32,542 bases of DNA, taken from positions 1 through 32,542 of the forward strand of contig CAJUTE010000030.1 of the NCBI GenBank assembly GCA_910589555.1. Reading direction: 5' to 3'. The stretch's first letter is position 1; every line of letters starts with the position of its first letter. The notes under the pieces are model-generated. The model was not told the DNA's origin. It searched no databases and was given only the letters and a program-made list of their open reading frames with translations. Origin of the DNA: an uncultured Muribaculum sp. GTDB lineage: Bacteria; Bacteroidota; Bacteroidia; Bacteroidales; Muribaculaceae. The position numbers and the translations under genes were made by a program. Below are positions 16,737 through 25,086 of the stretch, one piece after another.

Positions 16737-17542
16737 TTACCGCATCGATAGTAGCTTTTCACACTAACCATAGGGATTTGTCTCGTCTGTTAGACTGTGT
16801 TATGAGATCATCAATTGAAACATTGTATATAATTGACAATTCTACTAATGATGAACTCCGAGACTTTGTAAAAGGAAACCCAAGGATTCAATACATTCAT
16901 AGCCTGAATCTCGGATATGGCAGCGGGCACAATGTGGCGATAAAGAAATCAATTGAAGCTAACGCCGATTATCACGCGGTGCTTAATCCCGATATATATT
17001 GGGATGGAAATGTGATTGAAGAGCTTGAGCATTTTATGGATGCGACTCCTGGTGCAGGACTGGCAATGCCTAAAATTATTTATCCCAACGGCGAAACACA
17101 ATTCTTGTGCAAGCTGCTCCCTACCCCAATGGACTTAATCGGCAGACGGTTCATTCCCGTCAAGTCTTACCAGGACAAGCATGACCATAATTATGAGTTG
17201 CATTGGACAGGATATGACAAAATAATGGAAGTTCCATCGCTTTCGGGATGCTTCATGTTCATGCGTGTTTCGGTATTGAGGGAAATCGGCGGCGGATTTG
17301 ATGAGCGTTATTTCATGTATGCTGAAGACCTCGACTTGTGCCGACGCATCGGTGAGGTTTCCAAAACCATGTTTTTCCCAAAGGTTTCTGTCGTACACGA
17401 ATATGAAAAAGGCTCTTATAAGAACAAGAAATTATTGAAGTATCATATCACATCAGTTATTAAATACTTCAATAAATGGGGCTGGCTCTTCGATAGCAAG
17501 CGTAAAGAAAAGAACCAATATTGCATAAATTCTTTAAAATAA
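16733..17542 (+). CDS. Family 2 glycosyltransferase, WbbL-like
   Basis: The start at 16733 overlaps the upstream stop as ATGA and gives 269 residues; the ATG at 16721 would add four. GT2 features of the WbbL rhamnosyltransferase type are visible: SIVAFHTNHRDL, LYIIDNS, NLGYGSGHNVAI, AVLNPDIYWD, SLSGCFMFMR, and GGGFDERYFMYAEDLDLCRR with the acidic catalytic motif AEDLD. It is the last gene of the cluster. Its second half is visibly more GC-rich than the genes before it, so the cluster boundary may be a mosaic joined near or within this gene. No terminator is clear in 17543-17625. Confidence 0.88.
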   Translation: MITASIVAFHTNHRDLSRLLDCVMRSSIETLYIIDNSTNDELRDFVKGNPRIQYIHSLNLGYGSGHNVAIKKSIEANADYHAVLNPDIYWDGNVIEELEHFMDATPGAGLAMPKIIYPNGETQFLCKLLPTPMDLIGRRFIPVKSYQDKHDHNYELHWTGYDKIMEVPSLSGCFMFMRVSVLREIGGGFDERYFMYAEDLDLCRRIGEVSKTMFFPKVSVVHEYEKGSYKNKKLLKYHITSVIKYFNKWGWLFDSKRKEKNQYCINSLK

Positions 17543-17625
17543 TTTTCTGAACATCCAATCTCCGTTCACGCCAAAAACATATAACCCGTGTACTTACAGC
17601 ATACAAATAATTTCAAAATCGAGTT

Positions 17626-18873
17626 TTATTCGAAGAGTGTCAGGGTTGCTTCATCACTATTGATGCTGTTCACGGGCAGGTGGAGAGCCTCGAGGAAGCG
17701 TTTGACGGTGGCGGGGTCGCCGGTATATTTTCCGTGGTCCTCGCTTAGCTTGCAGGTTTCGCAGTAGAATGGCCACGATTCGGTTATCTTTACGGCAAGC
17801 AGCTTCACTACTATGTTCATGGGCTTGATGTGGGGAAAATCGTTGGTGAAATGGGTGCCGATGCCGAACGACGGCTGGCATTTTCCGGTGGCATAGCGAT
17901 GGATGTTGATCGCCTCGTCGACATTGAGCCCGTTGCTGAACACAATCTGTTTTGTGGCGGGATCTATGTTCAGTGAGCGGTATTTTTCGACTATCATGTC
18001 AAGCTCGTGATAGTTGTCGCCGCTGTCCACTCTCAGCCCTTTAAACATATTTGCGTAGTCTTCCGAGAAGTTAAGGCTGAATATGCGCCAGCCGTAAGTG
18101 TCATAAAGGAATGTGCCCAACGCTCCACGGTAGGTCTTTGCCCATATCTTCATCGCCAGATAATTAGCCATCTGCGGTCCATACATTCCTGCGATGGCAC
18201 ATATCAGTTCATGTGCCATTGTGCCGATGGGGGTAAGGTCATATTTCATGGCGAAATACACGTTGCTTGTGCCCACGAAGCTGCCGGGTCCGGAAATGCG
18301 GTCCCGGCATTTTTTCATTGCCGACACTACGGTGTCCTGTGCGGCAAACGAGGCTCGGCGTCTTGTGCCGAAGTCGCTGAACACACATCCTGCCTCTATA
18401 AGCCGCAGAGCTTTGTCGTAGGACCGCTCATAGTAGGCGTCATAATCAAGCGATGATGCTTTGCCGGTCATCATGTAATAAAGTTCCGAGATAATGGCGA
18501 GCACTTTGACTTCGAGCATTATGGTGTCGCTCCACGCTCCTTCAAACTCTACGCTGAGGTGTCCTGCTTCGTCCTGCGACACTTTCACCCAGCGGCTGTC
18601 ATAGCGGAATCCCTTCAGGAAGCTATAGAACCAAGCCGGGATGTAGTAACACCGGCGTTTCATGAAGTCAATCTCTTCATCGGTTATCACCACATTTTCG
18701 AGCATCGATATCTGACGGCGTAATTCGTCGGCAAATCCCTGAGGATAGATGGTGTCGGCACGATCGATGAACTTGTATTTCACCTGTGTGCGCGGGTAGT
18801 TTTCAATCACGGCGCAACACATGGTAAATTTATACAGGTCGTCGTCAGTAAAGTGGGTGATTATCTGTCGCAT
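17626..18873 (-). CDS. pncB: Nicotinate phosphoribosyltransferase
   Basis: A 415-residue cytoplasmic enzyme converting nicotinate and PRPP to nicotinate mononucleotide with ATP hydrolysis, in NAD salvage. Motifs seen: TDDDLYKFTMCCAV at the N-terminus, FSDFGTRRRASF (166-177), the region of the phosphorylated His in PIGTMAHEL (H221), and SFGIGTHFTNDF near the C-terminus. Length is the usual one for bacterial PncB. It overlaps the nicotinamidase gene upstream on the same strand by 13 nt, so both steps from nicotinamide to NaMN are coexpressed. Confidence 0.95.
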   Translation of the reverse strand: MRQIITHFTDDDLYKFTMCCAVIENYPRTQVKYKFIDRADTIYPQGFADELRRQISMLENVVITDEEIDFMKRRCYYIPAWFYSFLKGFRYDSRWVKVSQDEAGHLSVEFEGAWSDTIMLEVKVLAIISELYYMMTGKASSLDYDAYYERSYDKALRLIEAGCVFSDFGTRRRASFAAQDTVVSAMKKCRDRISGPGSFVGTSNVYFAMKYDLTPIGTMAHELICAIAGMYGPQMANYLAMKIWAKTYRGALGTFLYDTYGWRIFSLNFSEDYANMFKGLRVDSGDNYHELDMIVEKYRSLNIDPATKQIVFSNGLNVDEAINIHRYATGKCQPSFGIGTHFTNDFPHIKPMNIVVKLLAVKITESWPFYCETCKLSEDHGKYTGDPATVKRFLEALHLPVNSINSDEATLTLFE

Positions 18874-19436
18874 GATATTTCAAGTTTTGATATTATTTCA
18901 TTCAGGCGCTTTCCTCCGTCAAGCGAGGGGCAGAAGCGGAGCAATACATTAAATTTCGCAGCGCCGAATATCTCTATTCCGTCAAGAAGCGTATCGGCGA
19001 CACACACATCTCCTGCTATGCCGCAAATGTCAATCTGTCCGATATCCCCGGCGGTTATCATCTCGGCTATTTCCGCCAAGGCATTTTCGTTTTTGAATAT
19101 CGAGTATTCCTCTCTGTCGTGCCGCTCACCTTTATGAAGAAATGCCATTTTTCCCTTAAATCGGCTGAGAGCGTCCATCACAGGCTGCCACACCGCCGCT
19201 CCTATCGAATCATGCACGCAATGCGCGGGCCACTCTCCTCCACGGTTTTTAAACGACAAGTGGTCAAACGGATGACGGTCGGCGGTGACAACGATGTGGG
19301 AATACTCATCACGGTTCTCATCAATGTATTGAGCCAAGGAGTCCATCGCCGTGACGGCTCCTGACACAGGAAGAGCTCCACAGATAAAATCCACCTGCGG
19401 ATCCACAATCATCAACAACTTGTTATATCCCTTCAT
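18861..19436 (-). CDS. pncA: Nicotinamidase
   Basis: A 191-residue isochorismatase-fold amidase that deamidates nicotinamide to nicotinate. The catalytic triad is visible: Asp12 in IVDPQVDF, Lys102 in FLHKGE and Cys145 in GIAGDVCVADTL. Metal ligands are D53, H55 and H59 in TADRHPFDH, and the non-proline cis-peptide region is GIAGD. It is the first gene of a pncA-pncB operon on the minus strand. No consensus promoter was identified in 19437-19564. Confidence 0.95.
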   Translation of the reverse strand: MKGYNKLLMIVDPQVDFICGALPVSGAVTAMDSLAQYIDENRDEYSHIVVTADRHPFDHLSFKNRGGEWPAHCVHDSIGAAVWQPVMDALSRFKGKMAFLHKGERHDREEYSIFKNENALAEIAEMITAGDIGQIDICGIAGDVCVADTLLDGIEIFGAAKFNVLLRFCPSLDGGKRLNEIISKLEISCDR

Positions 19437-19564
19437 AATAGCTTTCTACGGCACCCTTGGGTGTAATTTCAGCGCCTTACTATTATAACGAGACTAACGT
19501 CATATAAGTTCTCACGGCACCTCGCCGATGTCTCGGCAAAGCGGCGGAGCGTCAGCGAATCGCT
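19437..19564. other. Structured intergenic segment between pncA and the cupin gene
   Basis: Contains the hairpin GCCGA-TGTC-TCGGC (19524-19537), an alternative longer pairing CGCCG (19523-19527) / CGGCG (19542-19546), a short CACCC/GGGTG stem near 19453, and the direct repeat ACGGCACC at 19448-19455 and 19514-19521. On the minus strand it follows the cupin gene, so terminator or repeat-element function is possible. Confidence 0.35.
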
Positions 19565-19906
19565 CTACTTCAGGAAGTCCTGGCGCATGGGCGAGAATGT
19601 GTCGATAAGCACGCCTTCTTCCAGGCACACGCATCCGTGGGCAACGTCAGGGGCTACGTAATAGCCGTCGCCTGCCTCTATTATTTTCCGTTCATCACCG
19701 ATAGTCAACTCAAACTTTCCGCTCACCACATAGGTCACCTGAGTGTGGTAATGAGTATGGACAGTGCCCACTCCACCCTTTTCAAACTTGACCTTGACCA
19801 TCATCAGCTGACCATCATACCCCATTATCTGGCGGCTGACGCCATTGCCAACGGTTTCCCATTCCATCTCTTTTTCAATCTGCCAAATGTCGCTTCTTGT
19901 TTTCAT
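19565..19906 (-). CDS. Small cupin-domain protein
   Basis: The ATG at 19906 (MKTRSDIWQIEKEM) gives 113 residues; an upstream ATG at 19972 would add 22 residues unlike the family. It is a single-domain cupin with the metal-binding motif HTHYHTQVTYVVSGKFEL, the ligands being three His and Glu-like positions, and a second motif DVAHGCVCLEEGVLIDTFSP. Single-domain cupins of this kind bind small molecules or sugars or act as metal-dependent isomerases. The substrate cannot be read. It is not obviously linked to NAD salvage beyond being on the same strand. Confidence 0.8.
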   Translation of the reverse strand: MKTRSDIWQIEKEMEWETVGNGVSRQIMGYDGQLMMVKVKFEKGGVGTVHTHYHTQVTYVVSGKFELTIGDERKIIEAGDGYYVAPDVAHGCVCLEEGVLIDTFSPMRQDFLK

Positions 19907-19926
19907 ATAATCATATATTAATTTTG
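19896..19926 (+). promoter_or_regulatory. Possible promoter reading toward the Spy-like gene
   Basis: CTTG (19896-19899), 19 nt, TAATTTTG (19919-19926) fits the Bacteroidetes pattern on the + strand and overlaps the cupin 5' end. It would give a leader of about 240 nt before 20178. A nearer, less perfect candidate is TAACTTTTG at 20091-20099. No clear gene lies in 19907-20177. Confidence 0.3.
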
Positions 19927-20177
19927 CACATTTATGTATGGCGAAGTTACGAAACGGGATCCAAAATATCAAATTTTAATCCCTGTCCGTGCGGCTTATT
20001 CCGAAGAAATACAAAATGGTTTAATCGCCCCACCCTATTTTTACATTTATTTACGATATTGGCAATCTTAAAGTTAAATACACGTTAAATTAACTTTTGC
20101 GGCTAAACCGGTCCACTTTTTCAGCGTCTTAGAAGCAAATGAATTTTTAACCATAACCAACAAATAACTCCAGAACA

Positions 20178-20723
20178 ATGAAAAAGAAAATCTTAAGTTT
20201 TGCCATCATTTCAATGTCATTACTCTCATTCTCCGCAATGGCGCAAAGCAACAACCCTGAAGCGGCACCCAAAGTAGAAAATGCAAAAGCGAAAAAAGCC
20301 AACCGCCCTCAACATAAGAGCATTTTTGACGGGCTCAATCTGACCGATGCTCAAAAATCACAGCTTCAGCAGCTGGATGAAAAATGCAAAGAAACCCACA
20401 AAGAACAAGCGCAAGCACTCAGAGAAGAACGACGTCATAATGACTCAATCCGCATGGAGCAACGCCGCGAAGACCAGAAAAAATATCTCGCCGAGGTAAA
20501 ATCTATCCTTGGACCGGAAAAATACATATCTTTTCTTGAAAATATGTATATAAATGGAAAGATGAACAAGCGTCCGCAAATGGGAAAAATGGCTATGCCA
20601 CAAAATAAAAATCTCAAAGCGAAAAATAATCGCCGCCACGGTAAAGCCACCGCTTCCAAATCGGCAAAACGCCCTGCAAAACAAGCAAATAAAGTTCAAC
20701 CGACAACTTCTGCCAACTCATAA
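20178..20723 (+). CDS. Periplasmic Spy/DUF4890-like protein
   Basis: A 181-residue exported protein. The signal peptide is about residues 1-22, ending SAMA before QSNN. The middle (IFDGLNLTDAQKSQLQQLDE and the following charged helix to about 120) has the LTxxQ-type pattern of the Spy/CpxP periplasmic chaperone-like family, close to the DUF4890 proteins of Bacteroidales. The last ~50 residues are very rich in Lys, Asn and Gln and are probably disordered. Spy-like proteins bind misfolded envelope proteins under stress; the role here is inferred. It precedes the efflux operon but a strong terminator separates them. Confidence 0.72.
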   Translation: MKKKILSFAIISMSLLSFSAMAQSNNPEAAPKVENAKAKKANRPQHKSIFDGLNLTDAQKSQLQQLDEKCKETHKEQAQALREERRHNDSIRMEQRREDQKKYLAEVKSILGPEKYISFLENMYINGKMNKRPQMGKMAMPQNKNLKAKNNRRHGKATASKSAKRPAKQANKVQPTTSANS

Positions 20724-20762
20724 TTAAAGCATAGGCATTACAATTTTCCATAACTACATTCC

Positions 20763-20803
20763 GAGCCTCCCCACTGACAAAATCGGCGGGGAGGCTCAAT
20801 TTT
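20763..20803 (+). terminator. Intrinsic terminator of the Spy-like gene
   Basis: GAGCCTCCCC (20763-20772) pairs perfectly with GGGGAGGCTC (20788-20797), followed by AATTTTTT. A 10-bp GC-rich stem with a T run, 40 nt after the stop, is a textbook rho-independent terminator. Confidence 0.9.
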
Positions 20804-20829
20804 TTAATTATTTTTTGTAATTTTGCGCC

Positions 20830-20940
20830 ATGGTTCACAAAGAGCCATCCATTATGACTGAAAATACATCTATCATAGGCGCGATGCCTGCCAAAGTCCA
20901 AAATTACGCTTTCAAAGAAAACTGGAAGAGCACCCAATAA
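20830..20940 (+). CDS. Possible 36-residue small protein or leader peptide
   Basis: The ATG at 20830 follows a TAATTTTG box (20818-20825) almost directly and encodes 36 residues ending NYAFKENWKSTQ with no signal peptide or membrane segment. It lies alone between the Spy-like terminator and the efflux operon (21052). A leader peptide, a remnant of a larger gene, or chance are all possible. Nothing else is evident in 20941-21051, including no consensus promoter. Confidence 0.3.
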   Translation: MVHKEPSIMTENTSIIGAMPAKVQNYAFKENWKSTQ

Positions 20941-21051
20941 TCCATTTTCCTATCACTGCGGCATAAACCACATCCGCATTTTCCAAAAGCCATTCATCAT
21001 AGGCTGATCATTTTCACTATAATTACTTAATTTCTTTTAATCATTTGACTT

Positions 21052-22371
21052 ATGAACAATCTCCGATTGCTCACAGGGCTGTTTGCTACAATCCTGCTTG
21101 CCAACGGGGTGCGGGCGCATGAGCCGATTCCACAGGTTATAACTCTCCCGGACCTGTTTGAAATCGCCGAGGCAAACAGCACGCAACTCCGCCCATCGTT
21201 TACAGCTCAGGAAGAGGCTCGCCGAGAAATAAGCGTAGCCCGCAGCAACAGACTCCCTGAAATCAACGCATCACTTTCGTTAAGTTACATCGGCGACGGA
21301 TTCACCACCGAGCGTAATTTCTCCGACTACCAAAAAGCACCGATACCTCACTTCGGAAGCGGGCTTTCCATAAACCTCAACCAACCGGTTTTCACGGGTG
21401 GAGCCATAACTGGCGCCATTGAGATCGCCGAACTCAAAAGCACCGCAGCTCGCTATGCCACTGAACTTCAGCGCGACAATATCAGGTTTCAGCTCACCGG
21501 CTTCTACCTTGATATTTATAAATACAATAACCTGCGGCTCGTTGTCGAAAACAACATCTCACAAGCCCGCAAAGTACTTGATGAGATGAACGCGCGCTAC
21601 CGGGAGGGAGTGGCGTTAAAAAACGACATTACCCGATATGAACTGCTGCTATCAGGGCTTGAGCTTCAGCTTATCAAAATCAACAATATGCTGGAAATTC
21701 TCAACAGCAACCTCGTCACCATCGCAGGATTGCCACAAGAGACAGTCATCCTCCCCGATTCCACAATTCTGTCCCGCTCTCTTCCCGTCAACGGCGAAGC
21801 ATGGTGGCAGGAAGAAGCCGTGGCAAACGCTCCGGCACTGAAACTCGCGCAATCAAGTGTCGACATAAACAGCAAAGCCGAGACAATCGCCCGCAGCGAA
21901 CGCATGCCCAAAATAGGGCTCCAAGCCGGATGGTCAATCGATGGGCCCATACTCGTGGAAGTACCGCCAATCAATCGAAATCTGAGCTACTGGTTTGTTG
22001 GCGTAGGCATAACCTACAACATCTCATCGCTATACAAAAGCAATAAGTCTATAGCGAAGAGCCGCATCGCCACCAGACACGCCGTCGAACAACTTGATGC
22101 CACAAGCGAAAACATCAGCCTTGGCGTGACTGCCGATTATATAAAATACCGGGAAGCCTACGAAGAACTGAAAACAAGGCAAAAAGGAGTGGAGCTCGCC
22201 GAACGCAACTACAATACAACCTCAACCCGATACTCTGCCGACATGGCGCTGATCACCGATATGCTCGACGCAGCCAACTCCAAACTTGATGCAGAACAGC
22301 AGCTCGTCAACGCCCGCATAAATATCATCTATTATTATTACAAACTTCTATTCACAACAGGAAAAATATGA
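21052..22371 (+). CDS. TolC-family outer-membrane efflux protein
   Basis: A 439-residue outer-membrane factor. A signal peptide covers about residues 1-22 (GVRA before HEP), followed by the two repeated TolC-type halves of long alpha-helices with short beta segments, for example SRLPEINASLSLSY-like segments near residue 70 and RMPKIGLQAGWSI near residue 285. It forms the channel through outer membrane and periplasm for the HlyD-type adaptor and MFS pump encoded next. Its stop overlaps the adaptor ATG by 4 nt (ATGA), so the three genes form an operon. Confidence 0.93.
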   Translation: MNNLRLLTGLFATILLANGVRAHEPIPQVITLPDLFEIAEANSTQLRPSFTAQEEARREISVARSNRLPEINASLSLSYIGDGFTTERNFSDYQKAPIPHFGSGLSINLNQPVFTGGAITGAIEIAELKSTAARYATELQRDNIRFQLTGFYLDIYKYNNLRLVVENNISQARKVLDEMNARYREGVALKNDITRYELLLSGLELQLIKINNMLEILNSNLVTIAGLPQETVILPDSTILSRSLPVNGEAWWQEEAVANAPALKLAQSSVDINSKAETIARSERMPKIGLQAGWSIDGPILVEVPPINRNLSYWFVGVGITYNISSLYKSNKSIAKSRIATRHAVEQLDATSENISLGVTADYIKYREAYEELKTRQKGVELAERNYNTTSTRYSADMALITDMLDAANSKLDAEQQLVNARINIIYYYYKLLFTTGKI

Positions 22372-23402
22372 AACACAGCAGCAAAAAAATAATATCCTAC
22401 GCCATAACCATAGCAGTGATAATCATAGCGGCATTATGGGTCGCAAGCAAGTTCATCCATCTCGGCAACGTCGAGTTTACCGACAATGCGCAGGTTCAAC
22501 AGCAGATCGTGCCCGTCAACAGCCGAGTGCAAGGCTACATCAAGGAAATAAGGTTCAAAGAATATGAGCCGGTGAAAAAAGGCGACACATTGATCATCAT
22601 CGATGACGCCGACATGAAATTGCGCGTAGCGCAAGCCTATGCCGACTACCAGAACGCCATCGCCGGCAGAAACGTGACCGACCACAGCATAGGAGTAGCC
22701 TCGGCAAATACAGCCGTATCCGACGCTTCCATCGCTGAAGCCAAAGTAGTGATGGAAATGGCTGAAACGGACTTCAACCGCTACACCAAATTATTGGAGC
22801 AGGAAGCTGTGACACGTCAGCAATATGATGCGGCAAAAACCGATTACGAAGCTAAAAAAGCTCGCTATGAAATGTTGAAGCGTCAACGCACAGCCTCATC
22901 ATCGGTCGTGGCTGAGACCCGACAGCGCATAGCCCAGAACGATGCCGGAATTGAACTTGCCCAAGCCATGCTCGAAACCGCCAGGCTAAATCTGTCTTAC
23001 TGTGTGATTAAAGCGCCGTGCGACGGATTCACCTCCCGCAAAGAGATACAGGTGGGACAGCTCGTGCAAGCAGGACAAACCCTCCTCGACATCGTTGACG
23101 CCTCTGATGTGTGGGTGACTGCCAACTACAAGGAGACACAGCTCCATCACATAGCTCCGGGAAGCAATGTCGAGATAAAGGTCGATGCAATACCCGGAGT
23201 CACTTTCTCAGGAAAAGTAGTTTCCCTGTCAAAAGCCACAGGAGCCTCGCTATCAATCCTCCCGCAGGACAATTCGGCAGGAAATTTCGTCAAAGTAAGA
23301 CAGCGCATCCCTGTAAGAATCGAATTTTCAAAAGAAAATTCCGCGTATGACATGGCTCGGTTGCGTGCCGGCATGAACGTGGAATGTGAAGTAAAATATT
23401 GA
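22368..23402 (+). CDS. HlyD/EmrA-family membrane fusion protein
   Basis: A 344-residue periplasmic adaptor with a single N-terminal membrane anchor at about 9-28 (IISYAITIAVIIIAALWVA). A biotinyl-lipoyl-like half-motif follows (VNSRVQGYIKEIRFKEYEPV), then a coiled-coil hairpin at about 85-205 and the second lipoyl half with beta-barrel (YCVIKAPCDGFTSRKEIQVG, VWVTANYKETQL). This is the EmrA/VceA architecture that pairs with a 14-TM MFS pump. It is one base pair of operon spacing from both neighbours, with 4 nt overlap upstream and a 1 nt gap downstream. Confidence 0.93.
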   Translation: MKHSSKKIISYAITIAVIIIAALWVASKFIHLGNVEFTDNAQVQQQIVPVNSRVQGYIKEIRFKEYEPVKKGDTLIIIDDADMKLRVAQAYADYQNAIAGRNVTDHSIGVASANTAVSDASIAEAKVVMEMAETDFNRYTKLLEQEAVTRQQYDAAKTDYEAKKARYEMLKRQRTASSSVVAETRQRIAQNDAGIELAQAMLETARLNLSYCVIKAPCDGFTSRKEIQVGQLVQAGQTLLDIVDASDVWVTANYKETQLHHIAPGSNVEIKVDAIPGVTFSGKVVSLSKATGASLSILPQDNSAGNFVKVRQRIPVRIEFSKENSAYDMARLRAGMNVECEVKY

Positions 23403-23403
23403 T

Positions 23404-25008
23404 ATGGCTGATTGGCACGCACCTCAGGGGCCGTTTGACATCCCCGACGTCCCCAATTATATTCCTCGGCGGCTAAAACCGTGGTTGTTCATCTTATTCG
23501 TCCTGATTATCCAATTTTCAGGAGGGCTATACCTCGCAGCCGCCTCCGACATGGTTGGCACCACAGCCTTGATGCAGGAAGATATCCTCATGGCAGGATA
23601 TGCCCAGTTGATAGGAATGTCAATAAATTTCGCCGTCATGTTCCGGCTGAAATTCCGGTATTCCAACCGCGTCGCACTTTCAATATGCTGCATAGCCTTG
23701 ATCACAGCCAACATAATTTGCGCCCACACATCCTCAGTGCCGGTGCTTGTCACCACCTGCTTTTTTGCCGGATGGTTCAGGATGTGGGCTACATTTGCCT
23801 GCAACTCCACTATACAGCTTTGGATCACGCCTGTGCGCGACATGGCTATATTTTTCTGCTACGTCTATATAATAGTCGATGGAGTGATACAGCTCAGCGG
23901 AGTCCTCACCGTCTACACCGCGTTCTTCTCACAATGGGAATATATGCACATCCTCATGACCGGATTGCTCGCGTTCATGCTGCTTATGGTACAGATTCTT
24001 GTAAAACCGGTCAAAGGACCCATGCAGATTCCGCTTCTTGGAATTGACTGGATCGGAGCCGGACTCTGGAGCGTTGTCATGCTCTGCTTTACATTCATCT
24101 GCGTATATGGCAATTTCTACGACTGGTGGGATTCCATGGAAATAACTTATGCTGCGATATTAGGATTTATATGTCTCGGCATAAACCTGTGGAGAGCATC
24201 ATTCCTTCATCACCCCTACATATCATTCATGGCAATGAAAAATCGCAACGTGATACGCGCTACGTTGGTCTACCTCGTGTTCTTCACGCTCATGGCGACT
24301 GAACACGTGTTTGAACACAGCTATGCCGAAGCGATATTAGGATTTGACGAAACCAATCTCATTGACCTGAACTGGTATGTGTTTGCCGGAATTGCAGTAG
24401 GAGTTGCAATCACCTACTACACATTCGCTCTTAATAAATGGCGCTACAAGACCATGACTGCCATCGCATTCGCGCTTGCAGTGGTATATCTCGCCTATTT
24501 CTACTTCCTCATCGATTATGGAGTGGAAAAGGAGATGCTTTTTATTCCTCTATTCTTCCGTGGAGCAGCCTCGGTCATAATCTCCATCGTATTTCTAACT
24601 TCGATTGTGCAAAGCGGACTCCACTTCTTCGTATTCCCGCAAGCACTCACAATCAATGGATTCACCGGAGCTGTCATGGGAGCCACTCTCGGACCGGCAA
24701 TCATAGGCGAATTCCTGCGTCGTGTCATGGCTAAAAACGCAGCCAACCTAAGCGCCGCGATCACCGACTTCAATCACGACACGACATACATCCCGTTAGA
24801 AAACCTCTACGGAATGGTTCAGCAGCAAGCGCTCGTCGTATCCATGAAAGAAATATACGGGTGGCTTCTTATCGTCGCGATCACAGCATTAGTCACGATA
24901 ATTCTTAGCTACGGCAATCTAAGACCTTTTGCCATATTCCCAAAATGGAAAACCATCCGACGCTCCTTACGCCGCATGGTCACAAAAGAATTGGCAACAG
25001 CTCAATAA
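23404..25008 (+). CDS. EmrB/DHA2-like MFS drug transporter
   Basis: A 534-residue membrane protein with about 14 hydrophobic segments, the count expected for DHA2-type drug:proton antiporters that work with an EmrA adaptor and TolC channel. The N-terminus carries a cytosolic segment rich in Pro (HAPQGPFDIPDVPNYIPRRL). The family's classic motif A is not clear, so it belongs to a diverged Bacteroidetes branch. The likely role is export of hydrophobic toxicants or bile-like compounds; substrate is not deducible. It ends just before a bidirectional terminator. Confidence 0.88.
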   Translation: MADWHAPQGPFDIPDVPNYIPRRLKPWLFILFVLIIQFSGGLYLAAASDMVGTTALMQEDILMAGYAQLIGMSINFAVMFRLKFRYSNRVALSICCIALITANIICAHTSSVPVLVTTCFFAGWFRMWATFACNSTIQLWITPVRDMAIFFCYVYIIVDGVIQLSGVLTVYTAFFSQWEYMHILMTGLLAFMLLMVQILVKPVKGPMQIPLLGIDWIGAGLWSVVMLCFTFICVYGNFYDWWDSMEITYAAILGFICLGINLWRASFLHHPYISFMAMKNRNVIRATLVYLVFFTLMATEHVFEHSYAEAILGFDETNLIDLNWYVFAGIAVGVAITYYTFALNKWRYKTMTAIAFALAVVYLAYFYFLIDYGVEKEMLFIPLFFRGAASVIISIVFLTSIVQSGLHFFVFPQALTINGFTGAVMGATLGPAIIGEFLRRVMAKNAANLSAAITDFNHDTTYIPLENLYGMVQQQALVVSMKEIYGWLLIVAITALVTIILSYGNLRPFAIFPKWKTIRRSLRRMVTKELATAQ

Positions 25009-25018
25009 TTATTCCGCA

Positions 25019-25056
25019 CGGGAGTGTGAGGCAATATTTTTTGTCACACACTCCCG
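25019..25056. terminator. Bidirectional terminator between convergent genes
   Basis: CGGGAGTGTG (25019-25028) pairs perfectly with CACACTCCCG (25047-25056), and the loop contains TTTTTT. It lies between the MFS gene (+) and the permease gene (-), which converge here. Confidence 0.75.
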
Positions 25057-25086
25057 CAGCCGGGACAAGAAAGCCATCAGGCTCAT

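Noticed and set aside
17543..17625. Terminator between the polysaccharide cluster and pncB
   Set aside because: No stem with a T run could be found in these 83 bases.
19907..19972. Upstream ATG of the cupin gene
   Set aside because: The 22 extra residues are unlike small cupins, and the ATG at 19906 fits the family start.
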